Source: Undaria pinnatifida (Eukaryota; Sar; Phaeophyceae; Laminariales; Alariaceae). From it: a DNA stretch of 64,000 nucleotides. The stretch is from positions 1,215,862 to 1,279,861 of the forward strand of contig JABAKD010000024.1 in NCBI GenBank assembly GCA_012845835.1, read 5' to 3'. The position numbers and the translations under genes are program-made. Positions 28,601 through 35,000 of this stretch are shown here, piece by piece (the stretch's first letter is position 1; the number at the start of each line of letters is the position of its first letter). A model generated the notes under the pieces. The model was not told where the DNA came from. It ran no database searches and saw only the letters and a list, made by a program, of their open reading frames with translations.

Positions 28601-30870
28601 CGACCCGTGAGATTTTGAATCCCCCTTGACCCGACCCGCGGGTCGGGTCATGACCCGTGAAATGCCCTGGATTTTTCATCGAGTGTTGCTAACTCACGCT
28701 CTCCCGCTTTCCGCAAGTCAATTTGTGCACAAGAACAAATCCCGACGAATTGATACGAGCATGCACTCTGGTTATTAACGGTTGGCTAGTGTGTTAGTAC
28801 GTCCGTTGGGGTGGGTGGTCGCTCGGTTGGTTGGTTCGTTGGTATGGCTTGTTTTGGTGGGTTGGATGGAGAGGTTGCTCGGTTGGTTGGTTGGTCGGGG
28901 GCGGCTCCACGACTGGTTGATTGGTCGGTTGGGTTATTGGTGGGCTGTAGGCTAGTGGGTTAGTCGGTTGGATGTTCCGTTTGTTGGTTGGTTCGGTTAG
29001 TTGCGTAGAAGGTTAGTTCGTTCTGCGGGTAGTCAATTGGTGGGTTGGTTGTTTGATACGTTGTTTCAGAGGGTTTGTTGGATTGGTTGGTCGGCCGGCG
29101 GCCGGCCGGGTGGGTGGTCGGTTCGTTGGTCACAAGGCCGGTGTGTTGACGGGTGCGATGCTTTGGCGGGTGGTTAGTTCGTGGGTGGATTGTAGTGCAA
29201 TGGATTGGTCGGTTGGTTGATCCGTTGCTTGGTCAATTGGTAATTTGGCTGGTCGGTTGCCTGCTTGGTGCGTCCTTTGATTGGTTAACCGGTTAATTGG
29301 TTGGTTGGTTGGTTGGTGGACTGACTGACTGGTTGATTAGTTTGGCGTTTGGCTGTTGGTCGCAAGAAGCACCGATGGGTGGGTAGAGGGGAGCGGCAGA
29401 TTATCAGTCCAAAATAAAACACAAAGCGATACATAACTATATGATGAAGAGCAAAGAGCTGGAGCAACGGGCCTGGCCGCGGTCGGAAAGCGGGGGTCAG
29501 CTTTTCCGGTGTCATTTCAACAACAAAAAACTGCAGCTACCATTAATAGTGCATTACAGCAGGATGCCTTCGGATCGACAATCTCCTAATCATGTGATAC
29601 TTGTATACTCGGTCTGAATAATCTATTACGCCACATACTATGGTCGATTCGGGAGATGCTTTCTTCGTGGGGCCTTGGACCTCCAACGGGTTTGCATGCG
29701 AACACAAGCTCTCAACTGCACTACCGCAGTACACCAAGCCGCATTCATCCGCAATTCGATTTCAGCACTTCGAATCGTTCGCCATGCCGTGTTCGTGAAC
29801 CTTGCAGGCCGTTTTAAACGCGGAAATAGCGCAGAAGCAAACATCACGCTCCGCAGCTATAAACAAGGCAGGTACTCGTGTTATACCTGCCTACCCGGCA
29901 ACTGCCTGTAAGTGAACATGCCAGAGGTACGAAACGCGTAGCACAGGAGGTCGGACACTAGTCGGACACTAGTCGGACACTACCCTTAAACCTGGCATAT
30001 TGGAGATCGCTGATCCTGCTCATACTGCCTTGTTAGGTACCTGGTACCAGTTATGCTGTACATCAAGCACACTGACACCTTGAAAGACTGCTGCAAAGAA
30101 TTGCGCTCAGCTTCGACAACACTGCCCGAGCTTCCACAGAATACTACCGGTTTGTACTGCACAAGGAGTCCAAATGAAAAGACGAACCCTAACCTTTGCC
30201 TCATAGAAGACCATCTACAATCTACCAGGTACAACACGATCGCACGATCACGGATCACCGACACACAGACAGAGTCGCGAGGGACAATGCCATGCGGCAC
30301 AATCGCGACAACGCTGTCCCATGAGTGAAGACAGCAGTGATGCGGGTTGAATCGAGTTGACAGCAGTACTTCTGCTTGCGGCAGTGAACCGCAAACGCAC
30401 ACCTGGCATCGCCCTGGATGCCACAAGAAACAGGCGCAAAACCCGATAGAAGTGACAGACCATGAGTACCGGTACTGCTGGTACGACAAGCGACAACCCT
30501 GTCCACAACAATTTACAGCGGCAGTACGGCCTCTCTTTGATATCGATCTGGCATAACCGCTGCGGTATAGTAAGGAATCGTGTACAAACATTGCGAGTAC
30601 GAGACCAACCACCCAACCCTGTACGCAATTCCAAATGCAAACAAGAGCACGTGCTTGAGCAAGGACATGTCGGCCGTGCTTCGCTAAAGTTAGTGAGTCT
30701 AGGTACGTAGTCACAGTAGTGTAGCTGGCTGAAGTACCCACAGCAGTGCTCTAAGCAACTCCCACCTCATCCACGATGTCAGGAGACTCGAATCGTCTCC
30801 TCTGAGATTCCCGAATTACTTCTGGATCGCCGCCGCGGTCCTTCCGGAACATGTTGATATCGATCGGCAT
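13465..30870 (-). CDS. Seryl-tRNA synthetase, cytosolic type, with C-terminal WHEP-WHEP-eEF1B-like extension (13 exons)
   Basis: Charges tRNA-Ser with serine in the cytosol (class II synthetase). Exons on the minus strand are: 30870-30766, 26632-26452, 25559-25405, 25092-24956, 23809-23716, 22111-22005, 19814-19661, 19008-18835, 18271-18116, 16172-15903, 15375-15121, 14428-14071, 13604-13465. All introns are GT-AG, phases agree at every junction, and the sum is 2286 nt (761 aa plus stop). Domains: N-terminal [10 protein letters not shown] typical of eukaryotic SerRS; tRNA-binding coiled coil, about 36-120; TSE serine-loop 238-240; motif 2 FRKE 268-271; SCSNCTDYQ 361-369; motif 3 around [12 protein letters not shown] with Arg402. 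A Lys/Ala linker follows, then WHEP1 (about 503-551), WHEP2 (about 588-635) and an eEF1B N-domain-like module (about 698-761). Typical eukaryotic SerRS is about 450-515 aa, so the extension of about 300 aa is the oddity. No transit peptide is evident. Confidence 0.96.
13605..14070 (-). other. SerRS intron 12
   Basis: 466 bp. Contains (CCA)n/(CCG)n-like runs at about 13925-14060 on the plus strand. No exon copy seen. Confidence 0.85.
14071..14428 (-). CDS. SerRS exon 12 (rest of WHEP2, linker, start of eEF1B-like domain)
   Basis: [39 protein letters not shown] parallels exon 11 almost residue for residue. A Lys/Ala/Gly/Pro linker leads to [16 protein letters not shown], the first helix and turn of an eEF1B N-domain-like fold. 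Acceptor is CCATTAG; donor is GGCAG|GTGGGT, phase 1. Confidence 0.88.
14429..15120 (-). other. SerRS intron 11
   Basis: 692 bp. Holds G-rich tracts at about 14465-14525; the remainder has no recognised feature. Confidence 0.85.
15121..15375 (-). CDS. SerRS exon 11 (rest of WHEP1, start of WHEP2)
   Basis: [40 protein letters not shown] is the main body of a WHEP domain. An Ala/Pro-rich linker follows and then EISAKIVAK, which begins the second WHEP. The acceptor could be ACAAG|CAG or three bases later; both keep frame. Donor is AAG|GTATAG. Confidence 0.88.
15665..15712 (-). pseudogene. Partial copy of SerRS exon 10 3' end (intron 10)
   Basis: The minus strand reads [15 protein letters not shown], against [14 protein letters not shown] at the end of exon 10. 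It is followed by GCAAGC where the real exon has GTAAAG. A C tract of about 23 bases (15714-15733 region) adjoins it upstream. This is a third copy of the WHEP first-helix module, without its own second part. Confidence 0.85.
15903..16172 (-). CDS. SerRS exon 10 (end of catalytic domain, linker, start of WHEP1)
   Basis: [20 protein letters not shown] closes the catalytic domain. A Lys/Ala/Gly-rich linker follows. The last residues, [11 protein letters not shown], form the first helix of WHEP1. Acceptor is CTCAACAG; donor is AAG|GTAAAG. Confidence 0.92.
16205..17720. repeat. Hexamer/nonamer ACACCAACACCGAC minisatellite arrays in SerRS intron 9
   Basis: Degenerate ACACCA/ACACCG/ACATCG repeats fill about 16270-16440, 16550-16700, 16770-16860, 17185-17365 and 17460-17695, broken by G-rich tracts (16490-16540). 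They produce Thr/Asn/Pro- or Val/Gly-rich open frames on both strands that are not genes. Confidence 0.9.
17390..17450 (-). pseudogene. Copy of SerRS exon 9 3' end plus donor (distal)
   Basis: The minus strand reads [14 protein letters not shown] followed by GTGAGAGAG, nearly identical to exon 9 [22 protein letters not shown]. Exon end and donor site are both copied; it lies downstream of the real exon. Confidence 0.88.
17952..18003 (-). pseudogene. Copy of SerRS exon 9 3' end (proximal, decayed)
   Basis: The minus strand has CCCCACCGGCGCCACTGT and CTCGAG, matching the exon 9 end, but the donor GT is changed to GA and the frame is broken. Confidence 0.75.
18116..18271 (-). CDS. SerRS exon 9 (motif 3)
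   Basis: [40 protein letters not shown], then [12 protein letters not shown]. Motif 3 with its class II arginine lies in CATTRT. Acceptor is TCCGCAG; donor is GAG|GTGAGA. Confidence 0.95.
18545..18652 (-). pseudogene. Copy of SerRS exon 8 3' half with intact frame and donor
   Basis: The minus strand reads [20 protein letters not shown] then [19 protein letters not shown]. Exon 8 has [20 protein letters not shown] and [18 protein letters not shown]. The first intron bases are copied too. No convincing acceptor AG precedes it, so it is treated as an exon-derived intronic duplicate. Confidence 0.88.
18665..18815. repeat. (AACCC)n pentamer array in SerRS intron 8
   Basis: About 25-30 units of AACCC with GACC and GACCAG variants. 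On the gene (minus) strand this is GGGTT. It separates exon 8 from its downstream copy. Confidence 0.95.
18835..19008 (-). CDS. SerRS exon 8
   Basis: [40 protein letters not shown], then [24 protein letters not shown] and SCSNCTDYQ are diagnostic for SerRS. Acceptor is ACGTAG; donor is CAG|GTTCGT. Confidence 0.95.
19130..19205 (-). pseudogene. Decayed copy of SerRS exon 8 5' part
   Basis: In intron 7 the minus strand reads [20 protein letters not shown] then GELSK, against [20 protein letters not shown] and GELNN in exon 8. It is a truncated, diverged copy upstream of the real exon. A second, weaker copy ([16 protein letters not shown]) lies at about 19310-19370. Confidence 0.78.
19661..19814 (-). 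CDS. SerRS exon 7 (motif 2)
   Basis: [20 protein letters not shown] then [14 protein letters not shown] and a short acidic segment ending SSAMQDEM. It carries motif 2 (FRKE) and the ATP-binding FRVHQFEK strand. Acceptor is TTCGTGCAG; donor is ATG|GTGAGC. Confidence 0.95.
20112..20196 (-). pseudogene. Copy of SerRS exon 7 5' part plus acceptor (copy 1)
   Basis: In intron 6 the minus strand has GGACAG followed by [15 protein letters not shown], matching exon 7, then an in-frame TAG where the real exon codes DTWG. The acceptor CAG is retained. Confidence 0.88.
20312..20402 (-). pseudogene. Copy of SerRS exon 7 5' part (copy 2)
   Basis: The minus strand reads [20 protein letters not shown] then a diverged stretch, against [20 protein letters not shown]. 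The catalytic FRKE is mutated to FNEE, so it cannot be a functional motif 2. Confidence 0.85.
20790..21087 (+). mobile_element. tRNA-derived SINE, copy 2 (in SerRS intron 6)
   Basis: A-box-like TGGCGTATCAGG at 20803-20814 and B-box-like GAGTTTGAATCCC at about 20847-20859. The body has TTGTGCACAAATCGACTTGCGG-type sequence, AGCGCGAGAGCGTGAG and GATAAAAATTGAAGGCAAGA, and the tail is GACCACGGCTTGTCCAGAAG. It lies opposite to SerRS transcription. Confidence 0.82.
21100..21310 (+). repeat. Dispersed GGGGCTCTAAAGGGGTT-core repeat, copy 2
   Basis: ACAACTGGAAACCCATTTTG at about 21226, then AGGAAGGGGTTTGGGGG and CTCTAAAGGGGTTAGGGG. Matches 11690-11800. Confidence 0.7.
21464..21780. other. SerRS intron 6 segment with an unassigned minus-strand open frame
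   Basis: 21468-21650 on the minus strand is open for 60 codons with a mixed, protein-like composition, but no family is recognised. 21690-21790 holds short GGCGAATTAAGCCAACCA-type repeats (3 copies). Confidence 0.4.
22005..22111 (-). CDS. SerRS exon 6
   Basis: [20 protein letters not shown] then [15 protein letters not shown]. It includes the TSEQ serine-recognition segment. Acceptor is GGAACAG; donor is CTCAG|GTTAGC, phase 2. Confidence 0.94.
22255..22880. mobile_element. Inverted-arm copy of the GGGGCTCTAAAGGGGTT repeat family
   Basis: 22338-22430 carries ACAACTGGAAACCC to CTCTAAAAGGGTTTAA; 22670-22770 carries the reverse complement from TTTAACCCCTTTAGAGCCCC to CCAGTTGTAAAGGC. The outer right part (CTATTTCTAGTATACAGC, AGTGAGGAGCCTCGGAAAA) resembles 47215-47300. 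A non-autonomous fold-back element is the likely explanation. Confidence 0.6.
23716..23809 (-). CDS. SerRS exon 5
   Basis: [20 protein letters not shown] then [11 protein letters not shown]: the conserved QPPFFM segment after the motif 1 helix. Acceptor is CTGCTTCAG; donor is AAG|GTAGAG. Confidence 0.95.
23866..23935 (-). pseudogene. Copy of SerRS exon 5 5' part
   Basis: In intron 4, just upstream of exon 5, the minus strand has GAAGCGCCCGGCCCTACAGC then CGTCCGTTCTTCATCATGAC, matching GAAGTACTCGGTCCTGCAGC and CTCCGTTCTTCATGACGAAG of exon 5. The frame is broken by insertions. Confidence 0.82.
24155..24182. repeat. (CAA)n microsatellite
   Basis: About nine CAA units in SerRS intron 4. Confidence 0.95.
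24225..24630. repeat. About 80-bp tandem repeat, 5-6 copies, in SerRS intron 4
   Basis: Units share CTTGTCACGACCTCGTAC, CGCACTATACC, GAATAGTGCGGGGT and CACTTTAGTGCGGTGA. Copies differ by small indels. It yields repeated open frames on the plus strand that are not a gene. Confidence 0.9.
24706..24768 (-). pseudogene. Copy of SerRS exon 4 3' end plus donor
   Basis: The minus strand reads [18 protein letters not shown] followed by GTCAGTGCC, against [17 protein letters not shown] ending AAAAG|GTCAGGATC in exon 4. Similarity runs on into the intron. Confidence 0.9.
24956..25092 (-). CDS. SerRS exon 4
   Basis: [20 protein letters not shown] then [19 protein letters not shown]: the core preceding motif 1 and the motif 1 helix. 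Acceptor is TTTCTGCAG; donor AAAAG|GTCAGG, phase 2. Confidence 0.94.
25405..25559 (-). CDS. SerRS exon 3
   Basis: Completes the split Ala codon, then [17 protein letters not shown] (second coiled-coil helix and the KIGN motif), [10 protein letters not shown] and QQYMHHHE. Acceptor is CCGCACAG; donor is GAG|GTGATG. Confidence 0.93.
25590..25860. repeat. GAACAC/AACAAG degenerate repeats in SerRS intron 2
   Basis: Runs such as CACGAACACGAACACGAAC and AGAACAAGAACAAGAACACG. The minus strand gives a Phe/Val/Leu/Cys-rich open frame that mimics a membrane protein. Confidence 0.85.
26150..26250 (-). pseudogene. Copy of SerRS exon 2 3' end plus intron start
   Basis: In intron 2, plus-strand GATACCCGATACCCGACATA and CACGGGACACTCATCCAAC match GATACCTGATACCCAACACA and CACGGGGCGCTCACCCAAC at the real exon 2 donor. 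The minus strand reads [19 protein letters not shown] against [21 protein letters not shown]. Confidence 0.75.
26452..26632 (-). CDS. SerRS exon 2
   Basis: Residues 36-95 plus one base. Begins [20 protein letters not shown], the first helix of the tRNA-binding coiled coil, then a Lys/Glu/Val-rich heptad-like stretch. Acceptor is CCCCCAG|GTGATA; donor is TTGG|GTGAGC. Confidence 0.93.
26638..26815. repeat. (GGTT/GGTTT)n repeats in SerRS intron 1
   Basis: Degenerate TTGGTTGG and TTGTTTGTTGG runs start right at the exon 2 acceptor (pyrimidine-rich CCAACC on the gene strand), so they may supply the polypyrimidine tract. Confidence 0.85.
26868..26990 (-). mobile_element. tRNA-derived SINE, copy 3, tail part
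   Basis: CTTTCCAGCTTCTGGACAAG, CCGTGGTCACAGGTGTCGTC and TTCAATTTTTATCGCGCATA match the SINE tail of copies 1 and 2. The sequence then breaks into GGGTC repeats; the missing middle resumes at 28672. Confidence 0.8.
26991..27365. repeat. CGGGTCGGGTC / CGAGATTTT minisatellite block 1
   Basis: GACCCGACCCGACCCGCGAG followed by ATTTTCGAGACGTCTT, repeated with about 45-50-bp periodicity. The same consensus recurs at 28410-28670, and the GGGTC core at 40315-40735. Confidence 0.9.
27595..28125. repeat. ~320-bp tandem duplication with GCT/CTG microsatellites
   Basis: Both copies carry CCCCGGCAAGCAG, CTGAGCCGCCG, CCCACAACTGGGGCGGTG, CTGTCAGCAGGGGCTGCGAT, a CTG/GCT run, and TTTGGTCACATTTCGTACTG then GTATGA. 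The first is at 27595-27843, the second at 27917-28118. A (CTA)n run lies at about 27857-27884. Confidence 0.9.
28410..28671. repeat. CGGGTCGGGTC / CGCGAGATTTTGAA minisatellite block 2
   Basis: Four to five units of GACCCGACCCGACCCGCGAG then ATTTTGAATCCTCTT. Same family as block 1. Confidence 0.92.
28672..28775 (-). mobile_element. tRNA-derived SINE, copy 3, body part
   Basis: TTTTTCATCGAGTGTTGCTA, CTCACGCTCTCCCGCTTTCC and GTCAATTTGTGCACAAGAAC continue the SINE from where copy 3 broke at 26990. The tRNA-like head is missing or too diverged to see. Confidence 0.78.
28785..29345. repeat. (TTGG)n / GGTTGGTC degenerate repeats in SerRS intron 1
   Basis: A long degenerate GGTTGGTTGGTCGG array with a GGCCGGCGGCCGGCC palindrome near 29090-29108. 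Confidence 0.9.
29346..30765. other. 5' part of SerRS intron 1, no recognised feature
   Basis: Contains three short direct GTCGGACACTA repeats (29948-29983). The open frame 29986-30741 (minus, 251 codons) overlaps the intron and plus-strand frames and has no recognised domain; it is not called. Confidence 0.45.
30766..30870 (-). CDS. SerRS exon 1
   Basis: Codes residues 1-35, from [16 protein letters not shown] to ESPDIVDE, the conserved start of eukaryotic SerRS. Ends phase 0 at GAG|GTGGGA. The ATG is chosen because family homology begins exactly there. Confidence 0.95.
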
Positions 30871-31141
30871 TTTTGCGGCACGTTCTTGCAACTAAAGGGC
30901 AAGCAGCAAAGACGCGTTATTGCAGGGCAATAGACCTCTGAAGGCAGGCTGCAAAGTGTGCGGCTCGAAAAGCTCGCATGGGACTGAAAAGCCATGGTCT
31001 TATCCCCGAAACAAAAAGCCTTCCAACTTTTGGTTTTTTCGGTGTCTCTCCGTCTGTGGTCTCCTCTCTCCTCCGCTCATCGCCGCAAAATCAAGTGACT
31101 AACTGTTGTATAGTATATACCAGGCAGCCAGTCTCAGCATC
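30871..31141. promoter_or_regulatory. Divergent promoter region between SerRS and TIM13
   Basis: 271 bp separate the SerRS ATG (minus) and the TIM13 ATG (plus). A TATA-like tgtatagtatatac lies at about 31107-31120, only about 21 bp before the TIM13 ATG, so either its 5' UTR is very short or the motif is not used. A pyrimidine-rich stretch (TCCGTCTGTGGTCTCCTCTC) at about 31048 is a possible initiator zone. The promoter role is inferred from gene arrangement. Confidence 0.6.
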
Positions 31142-31189
31142 ATGGACGGGCAGGCCTCGGCAGAGCAGCAAGCGGCGATCATCCAGCAG
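31142..31189 (+). CDS. TIM13: TIM13 exon 1
   Basis: MDGQASAEQQAAIIQQ, 16 codons, ending CAG|GTGAGG, phase 0. Identified by fit of frame and donor with exon 2 (Tim13 proteins have a short polar N-terminus); less certain than exons 2-3 because it carries no diagnostic motif. Confidence 0.78.
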
Positions 31190-31991
31190 GTGAGGCTGCT
31201 GTGCCAGCTGCACAGCAAGCAGTGTCTATTTTTTTTTTCAGGTGCTCTCTGTGTGAAGGCCTCTTCGCGAGTACATGCATATGTACGGCAGTTCGTACCA
31301 GTACTCGATCGCTCCATAACCGACGCACAGCCGTATCCCAGCCCCTACTCTGCGTGCATGTTGGTGGGGGGGCATGTGTAACCCGGTGGAAAAGTGTAGA
31401 GTCCGTGACTGGCTGCGACTGCTGCTGCAGGGGGGTTAATTTCCAGCTCCAACCTGCGCTACGGTTATACCGGTACTGCACGTCAGACTAGAGACTTCTG
31501 ACTTGAGCGGTCCATATTCTTCACCGGGTACAGCAGTAGATACGGGACAGAACACCTGCAGTACAAAAAGGACACCTAGGAATTGAGAAACAGGGAAATA
31601 AGAAACGTAGACTCTAGTCTTTGCAGGAAAATAGTAAATGCAAGCTCAGATTTTGCAGAAAAACAATGAATGCGGGAGCCATCCAAAACACTGAAGAAAA
31701 CAGGGCTTTTCTCGGGACCGAATGGTTGTCCCGGGACGGATCCCGTGGGATTGAGATATCCCGGGATCCGCCGGGACGGGATAAGGGGTATGGGATGGTA
31801 CAGGAGGGGTTTAAACCATCACGTGATTGAACGGGACAATTTGGACGGGATTGACATACGACGGGATTGCACCGGGCGGGATGCAAAACGTACCAGATGT
31901 AACGTTCTTCACCTGGCGTTTTCTTCACATTGACAAGCTACTGCTCTAACGACTGCTATGGCACCCGTCATGAAGGAAAAAAAATGGCACC

Positions 31992-32064
<73 letters not shown>

Positions 32065-35000
32065 CTCACATTAACTCGCATAATCAAGTCCGTGGTCACA
32101 GGACAGGCTCCAGTCACTCTGGAGCTAAGGAATACCCTATTACCTACCAGGTATTAAAAAACCCTCCCGTCGCCCATCGTATACCTGGTGTACTACGAGA
32201 AATACTCGCATCGTATTATACGTGTGTTTTGTTGCACCGAACAAATCCGCAAAAAGAAAGCTACGAGGAGATGTCAGGTTTCAAACAAAAGGTCACAAAA
32301 TACAGCCTGCATGACAGCACACTTGCAGAAAACACAAAAAAAAACTAAACCAAACAAAACATGTACATGCAAAATGCACAGTGCAAGTGCAACTTTCGAA
32401 CCTCCTGCCGCACTCTACACCACGGCAACTTTCTCGGCGCACTTGGCTGGCACCATTTTTTTTCTCCTGCTTGGCCTGCCCTGCTCTCCGGGATAAGAAA
32501 AACCCTGTTCAGTCGGGAGAACACCATTTTTTCGACTTTGGCCGGCAACGTGGAGCCGCGCAGGTTGCTAAGTAGGGATGACAGCACCGAAAAGTGCGGC
32601 GCGTGCTCCTTTCCCGCCAGACTTCTAGGAGCGAGAAGTCGTCCACCTCGGGGTGCTCATCCTCCGCCAGGTGCACCCGAAGCTCCCATTAAACGAGCAT
32701 ACCCCGCGAGATGGCCGTCCCCTGAGAAATAGCCGAGGCACCGCTGGCCGTTTTCGCTGCATTCCGTTCTGTGCGCCCACCCTCCAACGCTGAACGGGTT
32801 TTGAGCTTCTTGACCGGAGGCTCCTGGCCTCCTGCGCCCGCCCCCACGGCCGACGCCGACGCGAAAGATGTCGTCTGCTTATCCACGAGCGTGTCGGCAA
32901 CCTGCTTCCATGTACCACTCCGCAGAGATCTGAACGTCTACAACTACCGTTGACGAGAGATGGAATTCCGAAGTAGTTTTTTTTCCGCCTCGGGTCCAAC
33001 ATGACGCAAATGTGCTCTACCTTCAGGTGGAACTCCCGCAACTCCCCCTTAGCGCCCGTGACCTCAAGCAGCACCACGCGCACCTTCTGCGCGCCAGTGG
33101 TTAGGTCATCAATGCTCGCAAGATCCGTAGACACGTCCCCGTCGACGCAAGCTTGGTCGGGTGCGCGAATGGCGTGGTTCTCGCCGCCCGGAAATTCGTT
33201 GACCTCGAGCATGTTGGAACAGCGTCTGGCTGACGTGCTTGCCGACGGACCCTTGGATGCGAGTGTTCATCTCCGCGACAAGGTCCAGCAGGCTGCAGAC
33301 CTCGTTGGTAACGGACCACTCGCGGGGTGACAGCTTCCGTGTCTCGTTGGTGTGCTGCTCCTTGATTTACTCTACGATGGACGCGACGAGGTCCAGCAGG
33401 CTGCAGATCTCGTTGGTAAATGACCACTCGCGGGGTGACAGCTTCCGTACCTTGTTGGAGTGCTGCTTGATTTATTCAATGATGGACTCCTTCAGCTTGA
33501 GCAAGCAACCGGGCCACCATTTTGTGCTGACTGGTCCACCTGTTCGTGCAAGGTGCAGTCCAGTAGAACACAATACAAACGAAGGGGGGGGGGGGGGGGG
33601 GGGGGGGTTCGGTGGTGGTGATAAAAAACGTATGAAGTTGCAAGCATTCGACGGTTGACGTTACGAAAGAGTTGCCCTCTACACCACTCCACCATTCCGA
33701 ACTACTCCGCCCATAAGATAAAAGCTCTATACTGTAAACTATGTTCTGATCCTAGTTTTGTAGTACGAAGCTCAGCATCGACTACTCAAACGATCGCTTG
33801 TTTTTGCAGCTGCTGTTGTTATAGGCCCCGGTATGGTTGAAAGAACGTTGTAGTAATGTGTATAATTTAGCTACCGCATATCAACGAAGCGACTACATGA
33901 CGATTTTTGCGCTCGCCTTCTTGGTCAATGGCTCCCGACTTCGGCAGCGGTGTGAGTCCCAGAAAAAATCGTGTCGCAAGGCCGACGCGCGTGATCTCCG
34001 CATCGCCTTCAGCGACACACGACACAGAGAACGTGATGCACTCGTCGGTTTCGTGCGTGGTGGGGTCCAGCTGAGCACCGAGGAAAGGCCCGCTGTTTTC
34101 AAGCTTCGGGCACGACTCCCGGTGCAGTCTGATGCCCTCCCGCACGTTGCTGCTGACCTCGCCATAGAGCTTCGACAGGTTCGTGTTGAAAGTGGCTTCG
34201 GAGATAGCCGTTTCCACGTAGTCAGGGCTTGGGGCACAGCACGCCCGTGTGCAGCTTGTAGCCGTCCTCGTGGCGCATCACCTGCGGCCTCAGGTCAACA
34301 GCGAACCCAAATGGCGACTAATGCCCAGACACAGTGTAAAGAACATGGAGAATAAAACCACTTACCAAAATCCCGCTGTGTCAGAAATCACGGGATAAGT
34401 CCCACGGGATCACGAAACCACGGAACTGGTTTGGACGGGATTGGGAAATCTCAAATTTCCCGGGGTTGCACGGGACGCGACACGGATTCCACGGGACGCG
34501 ACACGGATCCCACGGGACGCGACACGGATCCCACGGGACGCGACACGGATCCCACGGGATCGGTTTGGACGGGAACGGGATTTTAAAATTCCACGGGATC
34601 ACGGGATTATCCCGTATCCCGTGGATTCCCACGGAATTTTCACAACCGTAAAAATCCCGAGGAAATCCCTAGAAAATAGAGTAGAACGCACCCCATCAAA
34701 ATCGGAAACACAGCCTGGGTCAGATTTTGTGTTTCTTGTACATGAGGTATCCTGTGCTGTACAGCAGCACAGGGTGTGATAGTAAGAGTATCTGGTAGGA
34801 AAACACGCACTACCGAAAGCAGTCTGAGGAGGTTCGCCGGGACAGAAGAAACTTGGGTGCCGTTGTACTGAAGTTAGTGTGCGGTGCATCTTCTGCCAGC
34901 TAAGAAACCCAGCCTGGACCGTTTTTCCTGATTCTTAGAACGGGTTTTTCTCGTGTTAATGGGTGTCCTGTATTGCTGTCATTGCTGTCCCACGTCAATC

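Larger units (their letters stand above)
32590..34350 (-). pseudogene. Decayed gene remnant, unknown function, inside TIM13 intron 1
   Basis: Several minus-strand segments look protein-coding but are out of frame with each other. 34330-33940 reads VDLRPQVMRHEDGYKLHTGV and, after a one-base shift, DYVETAISEATFNTNLSKLY and VREGIRLHRESC. 33480-33215 reads KLSPREWSFTNEICSLLDLV twice in tandem with in-frame TAA stops between. 33212-32980 reads EVNEFPGGENHAIRAPD and LREFHLKVEHICVM after another frameshift. 32890-32690 reads LVDKQTTSFASAS and a basic PPVKKLKTR stretch resembling a nuclear localisation signal. No family is recognised. It may be a pseudogene, or a real multi-exon gene whose splicing I cannot resolve; the in-frame stops favour a pseudogene. 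Confidence 0.6.

Noticed and set aside
29986-30741. 251-codon minus-strand open frame just downstream of SerRS exon 1
   Set aside because: Lies wholly in SerRS intron 1, overlaps plus-strand frames and has no domain.
32345-32587. 80-codon minus-strand open frame next to the gene remnant
   Set aside because: No similarity to the remnant segments or to any family I recognise; could be chance.
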